A stretch of 64,000 nt of DNA from Streptomyces sp. CB00455 (GCF_001905445.1 NZ_LIVQ01000011.1:1-64000); one strand, 5' to 3'. Shown: positions 52,241 to 61,494, counted from the stretch's first letter. Program-made: numbers and translations. Notes: generated by a model not told the origin, from the letters alone.

Positions 52241-53734
52241 TCAGTTCAGCAGGAGGCTCAGGCCGCCGACGGTGTACGTGATCATCAGCGCGAGCAGCGG
52301 CAGTTGCCCGGCGACCGCCTTCGCGGGCGGGAAGAGGCGGACGGACCGGTCGTGGGCTGCGACGACACCGAGGACGTGACCGGTGACGACGGCCACGACC
52401 TGGAGGACGGCGAGGCCGCCGGGGCCCAGCGGCGGGGCGGGTTCGGGGGCATTGTCAGTGCCGAGTGCGATGCTCACTGTGCGTGGTCCCACGATTACGA
52501 GGAGGGAGAAATAATGGGCTGTGAGATAGCCGAGGGCGATCGGCACGAGTGAGTGCGCGAAGGCGGTCAGCGGGCGGGGGTGCGGGCCGCTGACGAGTCG
52601 GGTGGCCGCGGCGCACAGGCAGTACAGGGTGGCGACGAGGGCGACGGAGGCGAGGAGGCCGAGCGTGGCCGTGCGGGTGCGGCCGAGGGGGGAGGTCTGC
52701 AGGACGCCGATCCAGGAGGGGTTGTCGGAGAAGCCGTCGTAGGCGGTGGACCCGAGCAGAACGCAGACGGTGGCGACGAGTCCGGGCCGCTCGGGCGTCG
52801 CGTCGAGTCCGTGGAAGGGGTTGCGCAGGACGAGGCGGCCGTCGCTGCGACGGCCGAGGGGGGAGAGCCGGGCCAGGAGGGCGGAGTACGCCTCGAAGCC
52901 GTCCGCGGCGTCGAACCAGCGCTCGCCGAAGCGGGCGGCGAGCAGCAGGTGTGCGGTGACGTAGACGGCGAGGGCGATGAGGAGGGTGGTGGTGGATGCG
53001 GGGTCGGGAGAGGCCAGTTCGAGCCAGGTGAAGCCGAACAGCGATACGGCGGCCGGCCATTGGCCGAGCCGGGAGGGGAGGGGGTGGTCGGGGTCCTGGC
53101 GGGGCAGGGCCCGCCGGAACAGGCGGTGCAGGGTGCGCACCGGGTTGAACAGGCGCCAGACGGGGCCGAAGAGGAGGGAGGCGGGCACCAGTCCGACCCA
53201 GAGAAGGACGTAGACGGCTCCGGGGGCGGGGTTGCGGGCGGGGTCGTCGGGACCGAGGAGGAGGTGGAGCAGGAGGATCAGGGCGGCGGTGAGCCCGAGT
53301 CCGCGCAGGGCGGCGCGGGTCGCGGGCGCGTCGGCGGCCCGCTGGAGGGCGGCGGGCAGGGCGAGCCCCGAGCGGTCTCCGCGGAAGCGGGGTGTGGACC
53401 AGAGCAGGCCGAGCGCGAGGAAGGAGACGAAGAGCGCGGTGAAGGCGCCGGCGAAGGCGTAGAAGGGAGAGATGGGCAGATCGTGCTGGGACCCGATGCC
53501 GTGCGCGAGCGCGGTGAGCGGATCGGCCGGGTGAAGGACCACGCCCTGGCCGACTCCGCCGCCGCCCCCGCCGCCGCCCCCTCCCGCGTCGATCCCCATG
53601 GCGCCGTCGGCGCCGATGCCGATGCCGACGTGGGTGCCGGTGTAGGTGCCGATGACGCCGTCGGCGCCGGTGCCCGGGAAGGCGGCGGGGCCAAAGAAGG
53701 CTGCGGGGCCGACGGGCGGCCCGGCGGCTGTCAT
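52241..53734 (-). CDS. Polytopic membrane protein, third gene of the envelope operon
   Basis: A 497-residue integral membrane protein with about 8-10 hydrophobic helices after a Gly-rich N-terminal region (GGGGGGGGGGVGQG near residue 55). It has LAFAGAF-like, LFNPVRTLHRLFRR and a conserved GLDATPERPGLVATVC stretch. Function unknown. It starts at an ATG overlapping the stop of the cupredoxin-like lipoprotein gene (ATGA, 53731-53734). Confidence 0.78.
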   Translation of the reverse strand: MTAAGPPVGPAAFFGPAAFPGTGADGVIGTYTGTHVGIGIGADGAMGIDAGGGGGGGGGGVGQGVVLHPADPLTALAHGIGSQHDLPISPFYAFAGAFTALFVSFLALGLLWSTPRFRGDRSGLALPAALQRAADAPATRAALRGLGLTAALILLLHLLLGPDDPARNPAPGAVYVLLWVGLVPASLLFGPVWRLFNPVRTLHRLFRRALPRQDPDHPLPSRLGQWPAAVSLFGFTWLELASPDPASTTTLLIALAVYVTAHLLLAARFGERWFDAADGFEAYSALLARLSPLGRRSDGRLVLRNPFHGLDATPERPGLVATVCVLLGSTAYDGFSDNPSWIGVLQTSPLGRTRTATLGLLASVALVATLYCLCAAATRLVSGPHPRPLTAFAHSLVPIALGYLTAHYFSLLVIVGPRTVSIALGTDNAPEPAPPLGPGGLAVLQVVAVVTGHVLGVVAAHDRSVRLFPPAKAVAGQLPLLALMITYTVGGLSLLLN

Positions 53735-54735
53735 CGGACGAGGAGCTGGCTCAGGACGAGGCCGGACGCGTGGGTCTCGATCTCGAAGAGGCCCGTGCGG
53801 TCGGCCGTCAGGATCAGGGTGGCCTCCTGGCCTGCGGGCAGGGTGAGTTCCTTGTCGTAGCCGTGGACGTGCAGGGTGTCCACGCGGTCGCTGGTGACGC
53901 GCAGGGCGACCCGCTCGCCGCGCCGCAGCTCGGTGCGGGCGGGGGCGGGGTTCACCTTGCCGTCGCGGACGGTGATGGTGAGCGTCTTGTCCGCCTGCTG
54001 CTCCGGCTCCTGTTCCTTCGGGGGCTCGGTGTGGCCGTGGCCGCCGGACCGGCCCGGTGCGGCAGCGGTGAGCGCGCTCTTGCCCTCGACCGGCTTGCCG
54101 GACACCGCCCAGGCCGTGTGGTCGTCGGCGTACAGCCGTACGGTCAGGGTGTGGTCACCCTCGGGGACCTGCGCGGCGGGCAGGTGGAACCACGGGCCGT
54201 ACAGCCGCGCCAGTTTGCGGCCGTCGAGCTCAAGGTGGGCGTGGCCCGCGCCCGGGAGGGCGGCGCCGCCGGTGCTGTCGGGGGTGAAGCGGAAGTTCTG
54301 CACGGCCAGTTGGAGGTTCCAGCCGTCCTCCGAATCGGGGCGGGCGGTGAGCACCACCTCCGGTGCGCCCTCGGGCGGGACCTCGCGGAGGCGGTGGCCG
54401 GCGCCGTCGTCCGCGGCGAGCAGGGTGCCCACCCTGCCCGAGGCCTGCTCGTGGCTGGTACCCGGCTTGTGGTGGGTGGTGGCCCGGCCGCCGCAGCCGG
54501 TTGCCGCGCCGCCCGCCAGGAGCAGCGCGAGGGCGAGCGGGGCCACTGCGCGGGCGGTCCGGTCTGCCGTGCGCCGGCGCCGGTGCGGGCGCGGCCGCGT
54601 CGTACGGCAGCCGTCGCCCGGAAAGCGGCCGTCGGCGCACCCCGACGCGGCCGGCTGTCCCGCAGCCGGCCCGGCCGTGGGCCGGCCGTCCACCGCCGGC
54701 CCGCTCCCGGCCGGAGCCCCCGGTCCGGGGCTCAC
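53731..54735 (-). CDS. Lipoprotein with a C-terminal cupredoxin-like domain
   Basis: A 334-residue protein. A hydrophobic signal (VAPLALALLLAGGAATGC) ends in a lipobox-like Cys near residue 81; an unusual 60-residue Pro/Gly/Arg-rich stretch precedes it if the GTG at 54735 is used, because the start overlaps the upstream stop (GTGA). The last 90 residues resemble the cupredoxin-like EfeO/plastocyanin fold (TLRRGERVALRVTSDRVDTLHVHGYDKELTLPAG). A middle region of about 100 residues (HPLELDGRKLARLYGPWFHLP) is unrecognised. Confidence 0.75.
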   Translation of the reverse strand: MSPGPGAPAGSGPAVDGRPTAGPAAGQPAASGCADGRFPGDGCRTTRPRPHRRRRTADRTARAVAPLALALLLAGGAATGCGGRATTHHKPGTSHEQASGRVGTLLAADDGAGHRLREVPPEGAPEVVLTARPDSEDGWNLQLAVQNFRFTPDSTGGAALPGAGHAHLELDGRKLARLYGPWFHLPAAQVPEGDHTLTVRLYADDHTAWAVSGKPVEGKSALTAAAPGRSGGHGHTEPPKEQEPEQQADKTLTITVRDGKVNPAPARTELRRGERVALRVTSDRVDTLHVHGYDKELTLPAGQEATLILTADRTGLFEIETHASGLVLSQLLVR

Positions 54736-57296
54736 GACGCGGACTCCGCGGCCGCCCCGGAACCGGACGCCTCGCCGCCGCCCGAGGTCCCGCCCGAGGC
54801 CAGGCGCGTGCGGCCGGTGCCGGTGCCCAGACCGGTGCCGGGTCCGGTGCCCGTGCCCGTGCTCAGGCCGGCGCCGGTGCCGGTGCCGGGTCCGGTGCCC
54901 AGGCCAGAGCCGGTGCCAGTACCCAGGCGGGTACCCGTGCCCAGGCCGGAGCCGGTGCCCAGGCCGGAGCCGGTGCGAGTGCCCGTATCAGAGCCGGGGC
55001 GAGTGCCCGCGCCGGAGCCGGTGCCAGTACCCAGGCCGGTGCCGGTACCCGTGCCCGGGCCGGTACCCATGCCCAGGCCGGAGCCCGTGCCGGTGCCGGT
55101 GCCCAAGCCCGCGCCCGCGCCCGTACGGGGTGGTGTGGGTCGGGTGGGTACGGCGTCCGCGCGGGGCGGGGAGCCGTGGCCGGGCGGGGTGGGTACGGCG
55201 TTCGGCCGGGGTGGGGAGCCGTGGCCGGTCGGGGTGTCGTCCGGGTTTGACGGGCCGGGCGATCCGGACGGGCCGACCGGGGCCGCGGGGCGGGCCGAGG
55301 CCACCACTGCCCACAGGATCCAGACGACCGCCACGAGCGCCCGCACCCAGGCGGGACTGAGCGGGATCCAGGGGACCATCAGGACCGCCTTGTCGAAGGC
55401 GTCCAGCAGGGTGAGCCCGGCGAGCAGCAGGGTCAGCCGGGCCAGCCAGGGCCGGGTGGGCCGCAGGGCCAGCCCGACGCCCGTCCACCACAGTCCGAGG
55501 AGGAGGAGTGCCAGTGCGGGAACGAAAGAGGCGAGCAGCCCGGTCGTGGAGCCGGCCACGTCCAGGGCCAGGCCCGCCACGCCCAGCAGCGAGGCCGTCG
55601 TGCCCAGGCGCGAGCCGCGCAGCCGGCGCCACCACAACACCCCGCCGACCAGCAGCAGGACCGCCGCGACGGCGAGCGCGATCTGGGTCTCCACCCGTTC
55701 CGGGCCGCGTGCGCCGTACCAGTCGCAGCCGGCCGGGAGCTTGCGCGCCTGGACGCTGTAGTCGGCGCAGACGAGGAGCTGCAGGAGCTTCACCGGTTCC
55801 CCGATCATGCGCGCCGACGCACCGGTGACGTCGCCGCGGGCGGCCCCGCACTGCGGCACGGTGCCCGGGGTGGAGCCGTCCGGGCCGTCCTGCCAGCAGT
55901 TGCCGCGCCCCTGGCCGTCCCACCACACGTCCATGCCGTTGGGGCGGGCGGCGCCGGACCTGTCCTTGCCGAGGGTGTTCCCGGCGTAGCGGTTGTGGTG
56001 GGAGGTGTCCGTCTGCTTCGACCACTCCTCCTCGCCGCGGATGAAGGCGGGGACCGCGCTGAGGAAGAAGCCCGCGCGCCGGTGCCCGTACACCCAGTTG
56101 TCCTCGTAGACGTTCCAGTTGCCGCCCGCGGTGATGATTCCGGTGCCCGGCGGCATGGAGATCTGCGGGCAAACGACCCCCTGCTCGTAGCCGCGCTCGA
56201 TCGGCGGCTTGGCGCAGGTGCCGTCGGCGACGTGGTGGTAGTAGTCCTGGTTGTTGTCGTGGATGAGGTTGCGCTGGAATTTGGCGTGGTTCTGCGGCAG
56301 TCCGGGGTGGCCCGGGAAGGCGCTGTCCATCGAGGCGCCGCCCATGTTCTGGTCGAATTCGTTGTCGTGGACCCAGACGGAGTCGCCCGCGGTGCCGGAG
56401 TAGCCGACCATGTTGTGGTGGCTGTGGCAGCCGGTGATCTCGATGGAGTAGCGGGGCACGTCGTAGCCGCGGCCGTCGTTGATGTTCGAGGCGCTGCCGG
56501 GGTAGATGCCGGAGTCGCCGTTCCCGTACGACTCGCAGTTCTTGTACAGGCCGTGGTCGCTGGCGAAGGTGAGGAAGCCGTACTCGTCGTTCCACCGGGT
56601 CAGTACGTCGTCGATGACGAAGCCGTCGCCGGCCAGCACGTACAGCGAGTTGAAGGTGGTGCGTTGTGCGGTGAAGTTGCGGAAGTAGATGCCGTTGGAC
56701 TTGTCGGCGCGGATGGCGTTCAGCTTCTGGTATTTGGCGTCGACGATGACGTCCTGCCGGGAGGCGCCGGTGCCTTCGATCTGCAGGTCCGTCTTGCCGA
56801 GGATGGCGACGAGGTTCTGGTTGTGCCGGCACCGCACCTGCTGCTCGTAGGACAGGATCTGGTAGCCGAGCGCGGAGTTGGGCGCCTTCAGCTCGGCGCA
56901 CTCCCCCGTCGGCTTCGGCAGTGAGGGCTCCTCCTCGTAGAGGCCGGGGAGGATCGCGATGTTCATGCCGGGCCGGTCGACGGCGTCGACGGCTTCCTGG
57001 AGGTGGCGGTAGCCGCTCTTCTCGCACCGCTCGTACAGGGCGAGGTTGCGCTGCCGCAGCTCCTGCGGGAAGGCCGATATGCGGCGTTCGAAGTCGGGCC
57101 GGCCGGTCTTGCAGACCACCAGGTCGGGTTCGGCGCCGCGGTACACGGGCACCGAGCCGGTGCCGTCGGGGAGGGTGACGGGGCGCTCTTCGTGCGCGCG
57201 GGCGGCGGGCGCGGCGGCGAAGAGGGACAGGAGAGCGAGGAGGGCGGCGAGGAACGCCGCCGGCACGGCAGGGGGAAGCCTGCGGGTCCACGACAT
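54732..57296 (-). CDS. Secreted beta-helix protein with C-terminal membrane helices and a Gly-Thr tail
   Basis: An 854-residue protein. MSWTRRLPPAVPAAFLAALLALLSLFAAAPAARA is a signal peptide. Residues about 80-500 look like a right-handed parallel beta-helix (repeated short N/D/G-rich turns such as SHHNMVGYSGTAGDSVWVHDNEF, GNTLGKDRSG). Residues about 530-680 hold about five membrane helices, and the last 130 residues are a Gly-Thr-rich low-complexity tail (GTGTGSGLG). The start at 57296 precedes the signal peptide. First gene of a coupled three-gene unit; the stop overlaps the next start by GTGA. Confidence 0.78.
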   Translation of the reverse strand: MSWTRRLPPAVPAAFLAALLALLSLFAAAPAARAHEERPVTLPDGTGSVPVYRGAEPDLVVCKTGRPDFERRISAFPQELRQRNLALYERCEKSGYRHLQEAVDAVDRPGMNIAILPGLYEEEPSLPKPTGECAELKAPNSALGYQILSYEQQVRCRHNQNLVAILGKTDLQIEGTGASRQDVIVDAKYQKLNAIRADKSNGIYFRNFTAQRTTFNSLYVLAGDGFVIDDVLTRWNDEYGFLTFASDHGLYKNCESYGNGDSGIYPGSASNINDGRGYDVPRYSIEITGCHSHHNMVGYSGTAGDSVWVHDNEFDQNMGGASMDSAFPGHPGLPQNHAKFQRNLIHDNNQDYYHHVADGTCAKPPIERGYEQGVVCPQISMPPGTGIITAGGNWNVYEDNWVYGHRRAGFFLSAVPAFIRGEEEWSKQTDTSHHNRYAGNTLGKDRSGAARPNGMDVWWDGQGRGNCWQDGPDGSTPGTVPQCGAARGDVTGASARMIGEPVKLLQLLVCADYSVQARKLPAGCDWYGARGPERVETQIALAVAAVLLLVGGVLWWRRLRGSRLGTTASLLGVAGLALDVAGSTTGLLASFVPALALLLLGLWWTGVGLALRPTRPWLARLTLLLAGLTLLDAFDKAVLMVPWIPLSPAWVRALVAVVWILWAVVASARPAAPVGPSGSPGPSNPDDTPTGHGSPPRPNAVPTPPGHGSPPRADAVPTRPTPPRTGAGAGLGTGTGTGSGLGMGTGPGTGTGTGLGTGTGSGAGTRPGSDTGTRTGSGLGTGSGLGTGTRLGTGTGSGLGTGPGTGTGAGLSTGTGTGPGTGLGTGTGRTRLASGGTSGGGEASGSGAAAESAS
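54780..55130 (-). repeat. GC-rich short tandem repeats coding the Gly-Thr tail
   Basis: Motifs such as GGTGCCGGTGCC and CCCAGGCCGGAGCC repeat many times with a 6/12-base period. They encode G-T-G-x; the reading frame is preserved. Confidence 0.8.
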
Positions 57297-57400
57297 GCGC
57301 GTGAGAGTAGAGCAATGTTCATCTTTTCGGATCCCCCTCTGCGCGAATCGTTTCCGCGGCCGGTCCGCCGCGCCACGGCCCCCACCCGGCCGAGGCACCG

Positions 57401-57444
57401 TTGACGCACGGGCCGCGGAATCCTACTGTCACGCATAGGATTCC
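57401..57444 (+). promoter_or_regulatory. hmgA promoter with an overlapping palindrome
   Basis: TTGACG (57401-57406), 17 bases, then TACTGT (57424-57429): a sigma70-like promoter. A perfect 9-bp inverted repeat GGAATCCTA (57417-57425) and TAGGATTCC (57436-57444), spacer CTGTCACGCA, overlaps the -10 and ends 23 bases before the hmgA start. This is a strong operator candidate for the neighbouring GntR or another regulator. Confidence 0.7.
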
Positions 57445-57466
57445 TTCGACGGAGCGGGAGCAGCAC

Positions 57467-58801
57467 ATGAGCGAGCAGGCCGGCGGCGGCAGCGAGCAGG
57501 CCAGGAAGACGGCGGAGGGCCTGGAGTACCTCACCGGCTTCGGCAACGAGCACAGCTCGGAGGCCGTCCCCGGCGCGCTCCCCCTGGGCCGCAACTCGCC
57601 CCAGCGGGCGCCGCTCGGCCTCTACGCCGAGCAGCTCAGCGGGTCGGCCTTCACGGAGCCGCGCACCCACAACCGCCGCTCCTGGCTCTACCGGATCCGC
57701 CCCTCCGCCGCACACCCGCCCTTCACCCGGATCGACAACGGCGGCCTGCGCTCGGCGCCGTTCACCGAGGGCGCGCCGGACCCCAACCGGCTCCGCTGGA
57801 ACCCCCTGCCGGACCCGGCCCCCGGCACCGACTTCCTGGCCGGCCTGTGGACCCTCGGCGGCAACGGTGACGCCACCCAGCGCGCCGGCATGGCCATCCA
57901 TCTCTACGCCGCCGACACGTCCATGACCGACCGGGTGTTCAGCGACTCCGACGGCGAGCTGCTGATCGTCCCCGAGCGCGGCGGGCTGCTGCTGCGCACC
58001 GAATTCGGCCTGCTCGCCGCGCGGCCGGGGGACGTGGCCCTCATCCCCCGGGGCGTCCGCTTCCGCGTCGAGCTGCTCGACGCCGACGCCCGCGGCTACG
58101 TCTGCGAGAACTACGGCCAGCCCTTCGAGCTGCCGAACCTGGGCCCGATCGGGGCCAACGGCCTGGCCGCGGCCCGGGACTTCCAGGCTCCCGTGGCGGC
58201 GTACGAGGACAGCGAGCGCCCGACGCAGGTGGTCAACAAGTTCTGCGGCAACCTCTGGTCGGCGACCTACGACCACTCCCCGCTGGACGTCGTCGCCTGG
58301 CACGGCAGCCACGTCCCCTACGTCTACGACCTGCACCGCTTCAACGTGCTGGGCTCGATCAGCTTCGACCACCCGGACCCGTCGATCTTCACGGTGCTGA
58401 CCTCGCCCTCCGACACCCCGGGCCTGGCGGGGGTGGACTTCGTCGTCTTCGCCCCGCGCTGGCTGGTCGGCGAGGACACCTTCCGCCCGCCCTACTTCCA
58501 CCGCAACGTGATGAGCGAGTACATGGGTCTGATCGAGGGCGCCTACGACGCCAAGGCCGAGGGCTTCGTGCCCGGCGGCGGCTCGCTCCACAACATGATG
58601 TCCGCGCACGGCCCGGACCGGGAGACCTTCGACCGGGCGAGCGCCGCCGAGCTGAAGCCGCAGAAGATCGACGACGGCCTGGCCTTCATGTTCGAGACCC
58701 GCTGGCCGATCACCGCCACCGCGCAGGCGGCCGGCGCGGAGCACCTCCAGCGCGGTTACGACGACGTGTGGCAGGGTCTGGAGCGCCACTTCCGCGCCTG
58801 A
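57467..58801 (+). CDS. hmgA: Homogentisate 1,2-dioxygenase
   Basis: A 444-residue iron-dependent dioxygenase that opens the ring of homogentisate to maleylacetoacetate in phenylalanine/tyrosine catabolism. The iron ligands are H345 and E351 (YFHRNVMSEYMG) and H381 (HNMMSAHGPD). The ATG at 57467 is preceded by GGGAG and gives normal length; 22 in-frame codons upstream overlap the promoter. It is followed by a HutC-type GntR. Other homogentisate-pathway genes are not in this window. Confidence 0.96.
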   Translation: MSEQAGGGSEQARKTAEGLEYLTGFGNEHSSEAVPGALPLGRNSPQRAPLGLYAEQLSGSAFTEPRTHNRRSWLYRIRPSAAHPPFTRIDNGGLRSAPFTEGAPDPNRLRWNPLPDPAPGTDFLAGLWTLGGNGDATQRAGMAIHLYAADTSMTDRVFSDSDGELLIVPERGGLLLRTEFGLLAARPGDVALIPRGVRFRVELLDADARGYVCENYGQPFELPNLGPIGANGLAAARDFQAPVAAYEDSERPTQVVNKFCGNLWSATYDHSPLDVVAWHGSHVPYVYDLHRFNVLGSISFDHPDPSIFTVLTSPSDTPGLAGVDFVVFAPRWLVGEDTFRPPYFHRNVMSEYMGLIEGAYDAKAEGFVPGGGSLHNMMSAHGPDRETFDRASAAELKPQKIDDGLAFMFETRWPITATAQAAGAEHLQRGYDDVWQGLERHFRA

Positions 58802-58929
58802 CCTGCACTGCGTACCCTGCAAGGCGCCGTCCCCCGCGCAGCGGCCCCGCGGCGCGGCCTCCCCGGCGTCCCGCATCCGGCCACCCCCGCGCCGCAGCCG
58901 ATCCTGTCCAGCCCTACGGAGAAACCCCC

Positions 58930-59679
58930 GTGACCGCCTTCGCCCCCGACTCCCTGGTGCTGAACCGCAAGCTGCCCCTCTGGTACCAGGTGTCGCAGTC
59001 GCTGCGCGCCTCGATACTGGGACGCACCCCGGACGCCTCGCTGCGCCTGCCCACGGAGGAACAGCTCGCCGAGCACTACGGGGTGAGCGTGCTCACCATG
59101 CGGCAGGCACTGAAGGAGCTGGAGGGCGAGGGCCTGATCAGCCGCCACCGGCGGCGCGGCACGTTCATCGAGCCGGGCGCGCGGCGCGGGGCGCCGGTGC
59201 GGCTGCTGGGGTCGGTCGACGCGATCGTGGCGCAGCAGTCCGGGGACCTCACGACGATCCTGGGTCACGGGCGCACGGCCGTGTCCGGGGAGCTGCTGGA
59301 GCACTTCCCCGGTACGGCCGAGGTCGTCACCTACCGGCGGCTGCGCCTGGACCGCGAGAGCGGGGAGCCGACCAACTGGGCGGAGAACGCGGTCCTGCCG
59401 GAGTTCGCGGAGGCGGTGGCACTGGCCGACCTGGAGCGGTGGCCGATGACGAAGGTGCTGCGGGACGTGGTGGGGGTGCGCATCAGCCGGATCACGGACA
59501 CCGTGGAGGCCCGGCTGGCCGACCCGGAGACGGCGGAACTGCTCCAGGTGCCGCTGCTCAGCCCGATCCTGCACTACACGGGCGTGACCTACGACGAGGA
59601 CGGCCGGGTGGTGGACGTGGCGCGGATCCGCTACCGCGGGGACCGCTTCTCCTTCACGGTCACGGTCGACGCCCACTGA
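58930..59679 (+). CDS. GntR-family (HutC-type) regulator
   Basis: A 249-residue GntR regulator. The N-terminal winged helix-turn-helix is WYQVSQSLRASILGRTPDASLRLPTEEQLAEHYGVSVLTMRQALKELEGEGLI (about residues 21-73), then a HutC/UTRA effector domain. The GTG at 58930 has GGAGAAA upstream and starts VTAFAPDSLVLNRKLPLWYQ. Its place after hmgA suggests it regulates aromatic-amino-acid catabolism, but binding to the hmgA palindrome is only inferred. Confidence 0.88.
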   Translation: MTAFAPDSLVLNRKLPLWYQVSQSLRASILGRTPDASLRLPTEEQLAEHYGVSVLTMRQALKELEGEGLISRHRRRGTFIEPGARRGAPVRLLGSVDAIVAQQSGDLTTILGHGRTAVSGELLEHFPGTAEVVTYRRLRLDRESGEPTNWAENAVLPEFAEAVALADLERWPMTKVLRDVVGVRISRITDTVEARLADPETAELLQVPLLSPILHYTGVTYDEDGRVVDVARIRYRGDRFSFTVTVDAH

Positions 59680-59893
59680 GGCACGGGAGCGGCCCGGCCC
59701 GGGAATCCGGGGGTTGGCGCCCCTGGAGCGCCGGCCGGCTCCCACGGCCGGGCCGGGCGCCACGGGCCGACGGGACGCTCACGGACCGACCGGGCGCTTA
59801 CTGACTGAAGGCGCCCCGTTCCCGGCACCCACGCCTCCCGCACCCCGCCCGCCCCGCCCCGCCCCCCCGGGTGCCTTCCGGGTCACTTCCGGG
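59680..59893. other. Intergenic stretch after the GntR gene
   Basis: A 214-base GC-rich spacer between convergent genes. No clear hairpin, palindrome or gene was seen; it contains a short C-rich run and two adjacent copies of GGGTCACTTCC. Confidence 0.4.
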
Positions 59894-60055
59894 TCACTTC
59901 TCCTCGTCGTCGTTGGCCCGCTCCCCCTCGGCCTGCGACGGCGTCGTCCGCATGGTCTCGGGGTGGACCGCCTTGCGCTGCGCCTCGTCCATGTCCTCGT
60001 CGAGCCGCTCTCCCTCGGCCTGCGACGGAGTCGAGTATTCGTCGTACTGACTCAT
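59894..60055 (-). CDS. Small acidic protein with a duplicated TPSQAEGER motif
   Basis: A 53-residue protein starting MSQYDEYSTPSQAEGERLDED, with TPSQAEGER at residues 9-17 and again at 38-46, separated by a charged segment. A GAGGAGA ribosome binding site precedes the ATG at 60055. It is strongly acidic and probably disordered; the repeat resembles motifs in small actinobacterial proteins of unknown function. Divergent from the type ISP-like gene. Confidence 0.75.
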   Translation of the reverse strand: MSQYDEYSTPSQAEGERLDEDMDEAQRKAVHPETMRTTPSQAEGERANDDEEK

Positions 60056-60158
60056 GGCCGTCTCCTCGGTGGATACCGCACATATGCGTACACAAGGAGC
60101 GTAGCGCTTCGGCTTGGAGGAGGCCCGGCCGCCGGACGCCGTCGCTACCATCGGCGGC

Positions 60159-61324
60159 GTGAGCGCTGACGAACCGTTGCAGGATCCGCTGCTGGACGAC
60201 CTGATGCCCTGGTCCGTGGGCGGCCTGCGGCTGGGCCGGGACTGGGTGGCCGCGCCCGACGCGGCGACCCTGCGCGCCCGCTGGGCGGCTCTGACCGGCG
60301 CCAAAGGGACCGAGCGGGACCGGTTGTTCCGCCCGAGCCGCAGCCGTACGCCCGCGGCCGGGGCCGCCGCCCTGCCGGGCCGGCGCTCGGCGACGACCCG
60401 CTTCGCCGACGCGCCCGGGCCCTGCCCCGATCCCGTACGGGTGCTGCGCGACCCCTTCGACGAGCAGTGGCTGCTGCCCGACCAGCGGCTCATCGACATC
60501 GCCCGCCCGGAGCTCTGGCGGGTCCTGGACGAGCACCAGGTCTTCGCCGTGGAGACCCCGGACCTGCTGGTCACCGCGCACCTCCCGGCGGGCCGGCTCG
60601 GCCGGATCCGCCCGCTGCACCGGCGCCCCGGCGGCGCCGAGCCGAACGTGGCGCCGGGCCTGCTCTCCCTGCTCGGCGAGCAGTACGGCGGCTGGGCCAC
60701 CCCCGAGGACCTGCTGTGCTGGATCCTGGCCGCCGGCCGTCCGGGGCCACGGGGGTACGAGGTCCCGCTCGCCGCCGATCCCGCTCGCTGGCGGGCCGGG
60801 CTGGACCTGGGGCAGCGGCTGCTCACCATCCAGCTGCGCGGGGCCCGCGGCGGCGAGCCGCCCCGGCTGCCGGGCGGGCGCCGCCCGTACGTTCGCTCGT
60901 CGCTCACGGGATGGCCGGGCGGGCTCGTGTACGACGCCGCCGGCGAGACGCTGGGCCTGGGCGGCGCAGTCGTGTCCCCCGTGCCGGCCACTGCCTGGGA
61001 GTACGAGGTGCAGGGCGTGCGGGTGCTGGAGGCCTGGTTCGCCGCACGCACCGCGCACCGCGGCCCGGACGCCGGGGGGCTGGAGGACTGGGCCCGGCCG
61101 AGTGGCCGCAGAGCTGGACGTCGGAACTGCTGGCCCTGGTCACGACCCTGGCCCTGCTGGCCGACCTGGTCCCCGAACGGGCCGCGTTCGACCCGGGCCC
61201 GGCGCTGGACGGGGGCGTGCTGCGCGCCGCCGGGGTGCTGCCGCCCCCGCGCTGGGCCAGGCGCCCGGCCTCGGTCCTGGACCACCAGGAGGAGGGCCCG
61301 GGCGGCCAGTTCGCCCTGCTGTGA
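60159..61324 (+). pseudogene. Type ISP restriction-modification C-terminal-like gene, probable frameshift
   Basis: The first frame from GTG 60159 encodes about 315 residues (VSADEPLQDPLLDDLMPWSVGG...) similar to the C-terminal specificity domain of type ISP restriction-modification enzymes. Near 61097 the frame loses homology. In the frame reached by one missing base the text continues WPQSWTSELLALVTTLALLADLVPE and stops at 61324, giving a total of about 388 codons. A single-base deletion in the GGCCCGGCC context (real or assembly error) explains it. No methyltransferase or nuclease domain is present, so even intact it would be an orphan specificity-like protein. Confidence 0.6.
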
Positions 61325-61494
61325 CCCCGTACGGGCCGTGCCCCGCCGGCCGGGCAGCGATGCCCGCGCCGGTCCGGCCCCGCGCGCCCGCCCCGCGCCC
61401 GCCGCGCGGCCGGACCGGCCTGATCCGCAGGAGACCCCCCGGGGCCGGACTTGCGCTGGTGACAAAGGGGGCGGGAACCGGTAGGCACACCTGC

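Noticed and set aside
54780..55130. Tandem DNA repeats as a replication or recombination element.
   Set aside because: They preserve a reading frame and code for the Gly-Thr tail; a coding explanation suffices.
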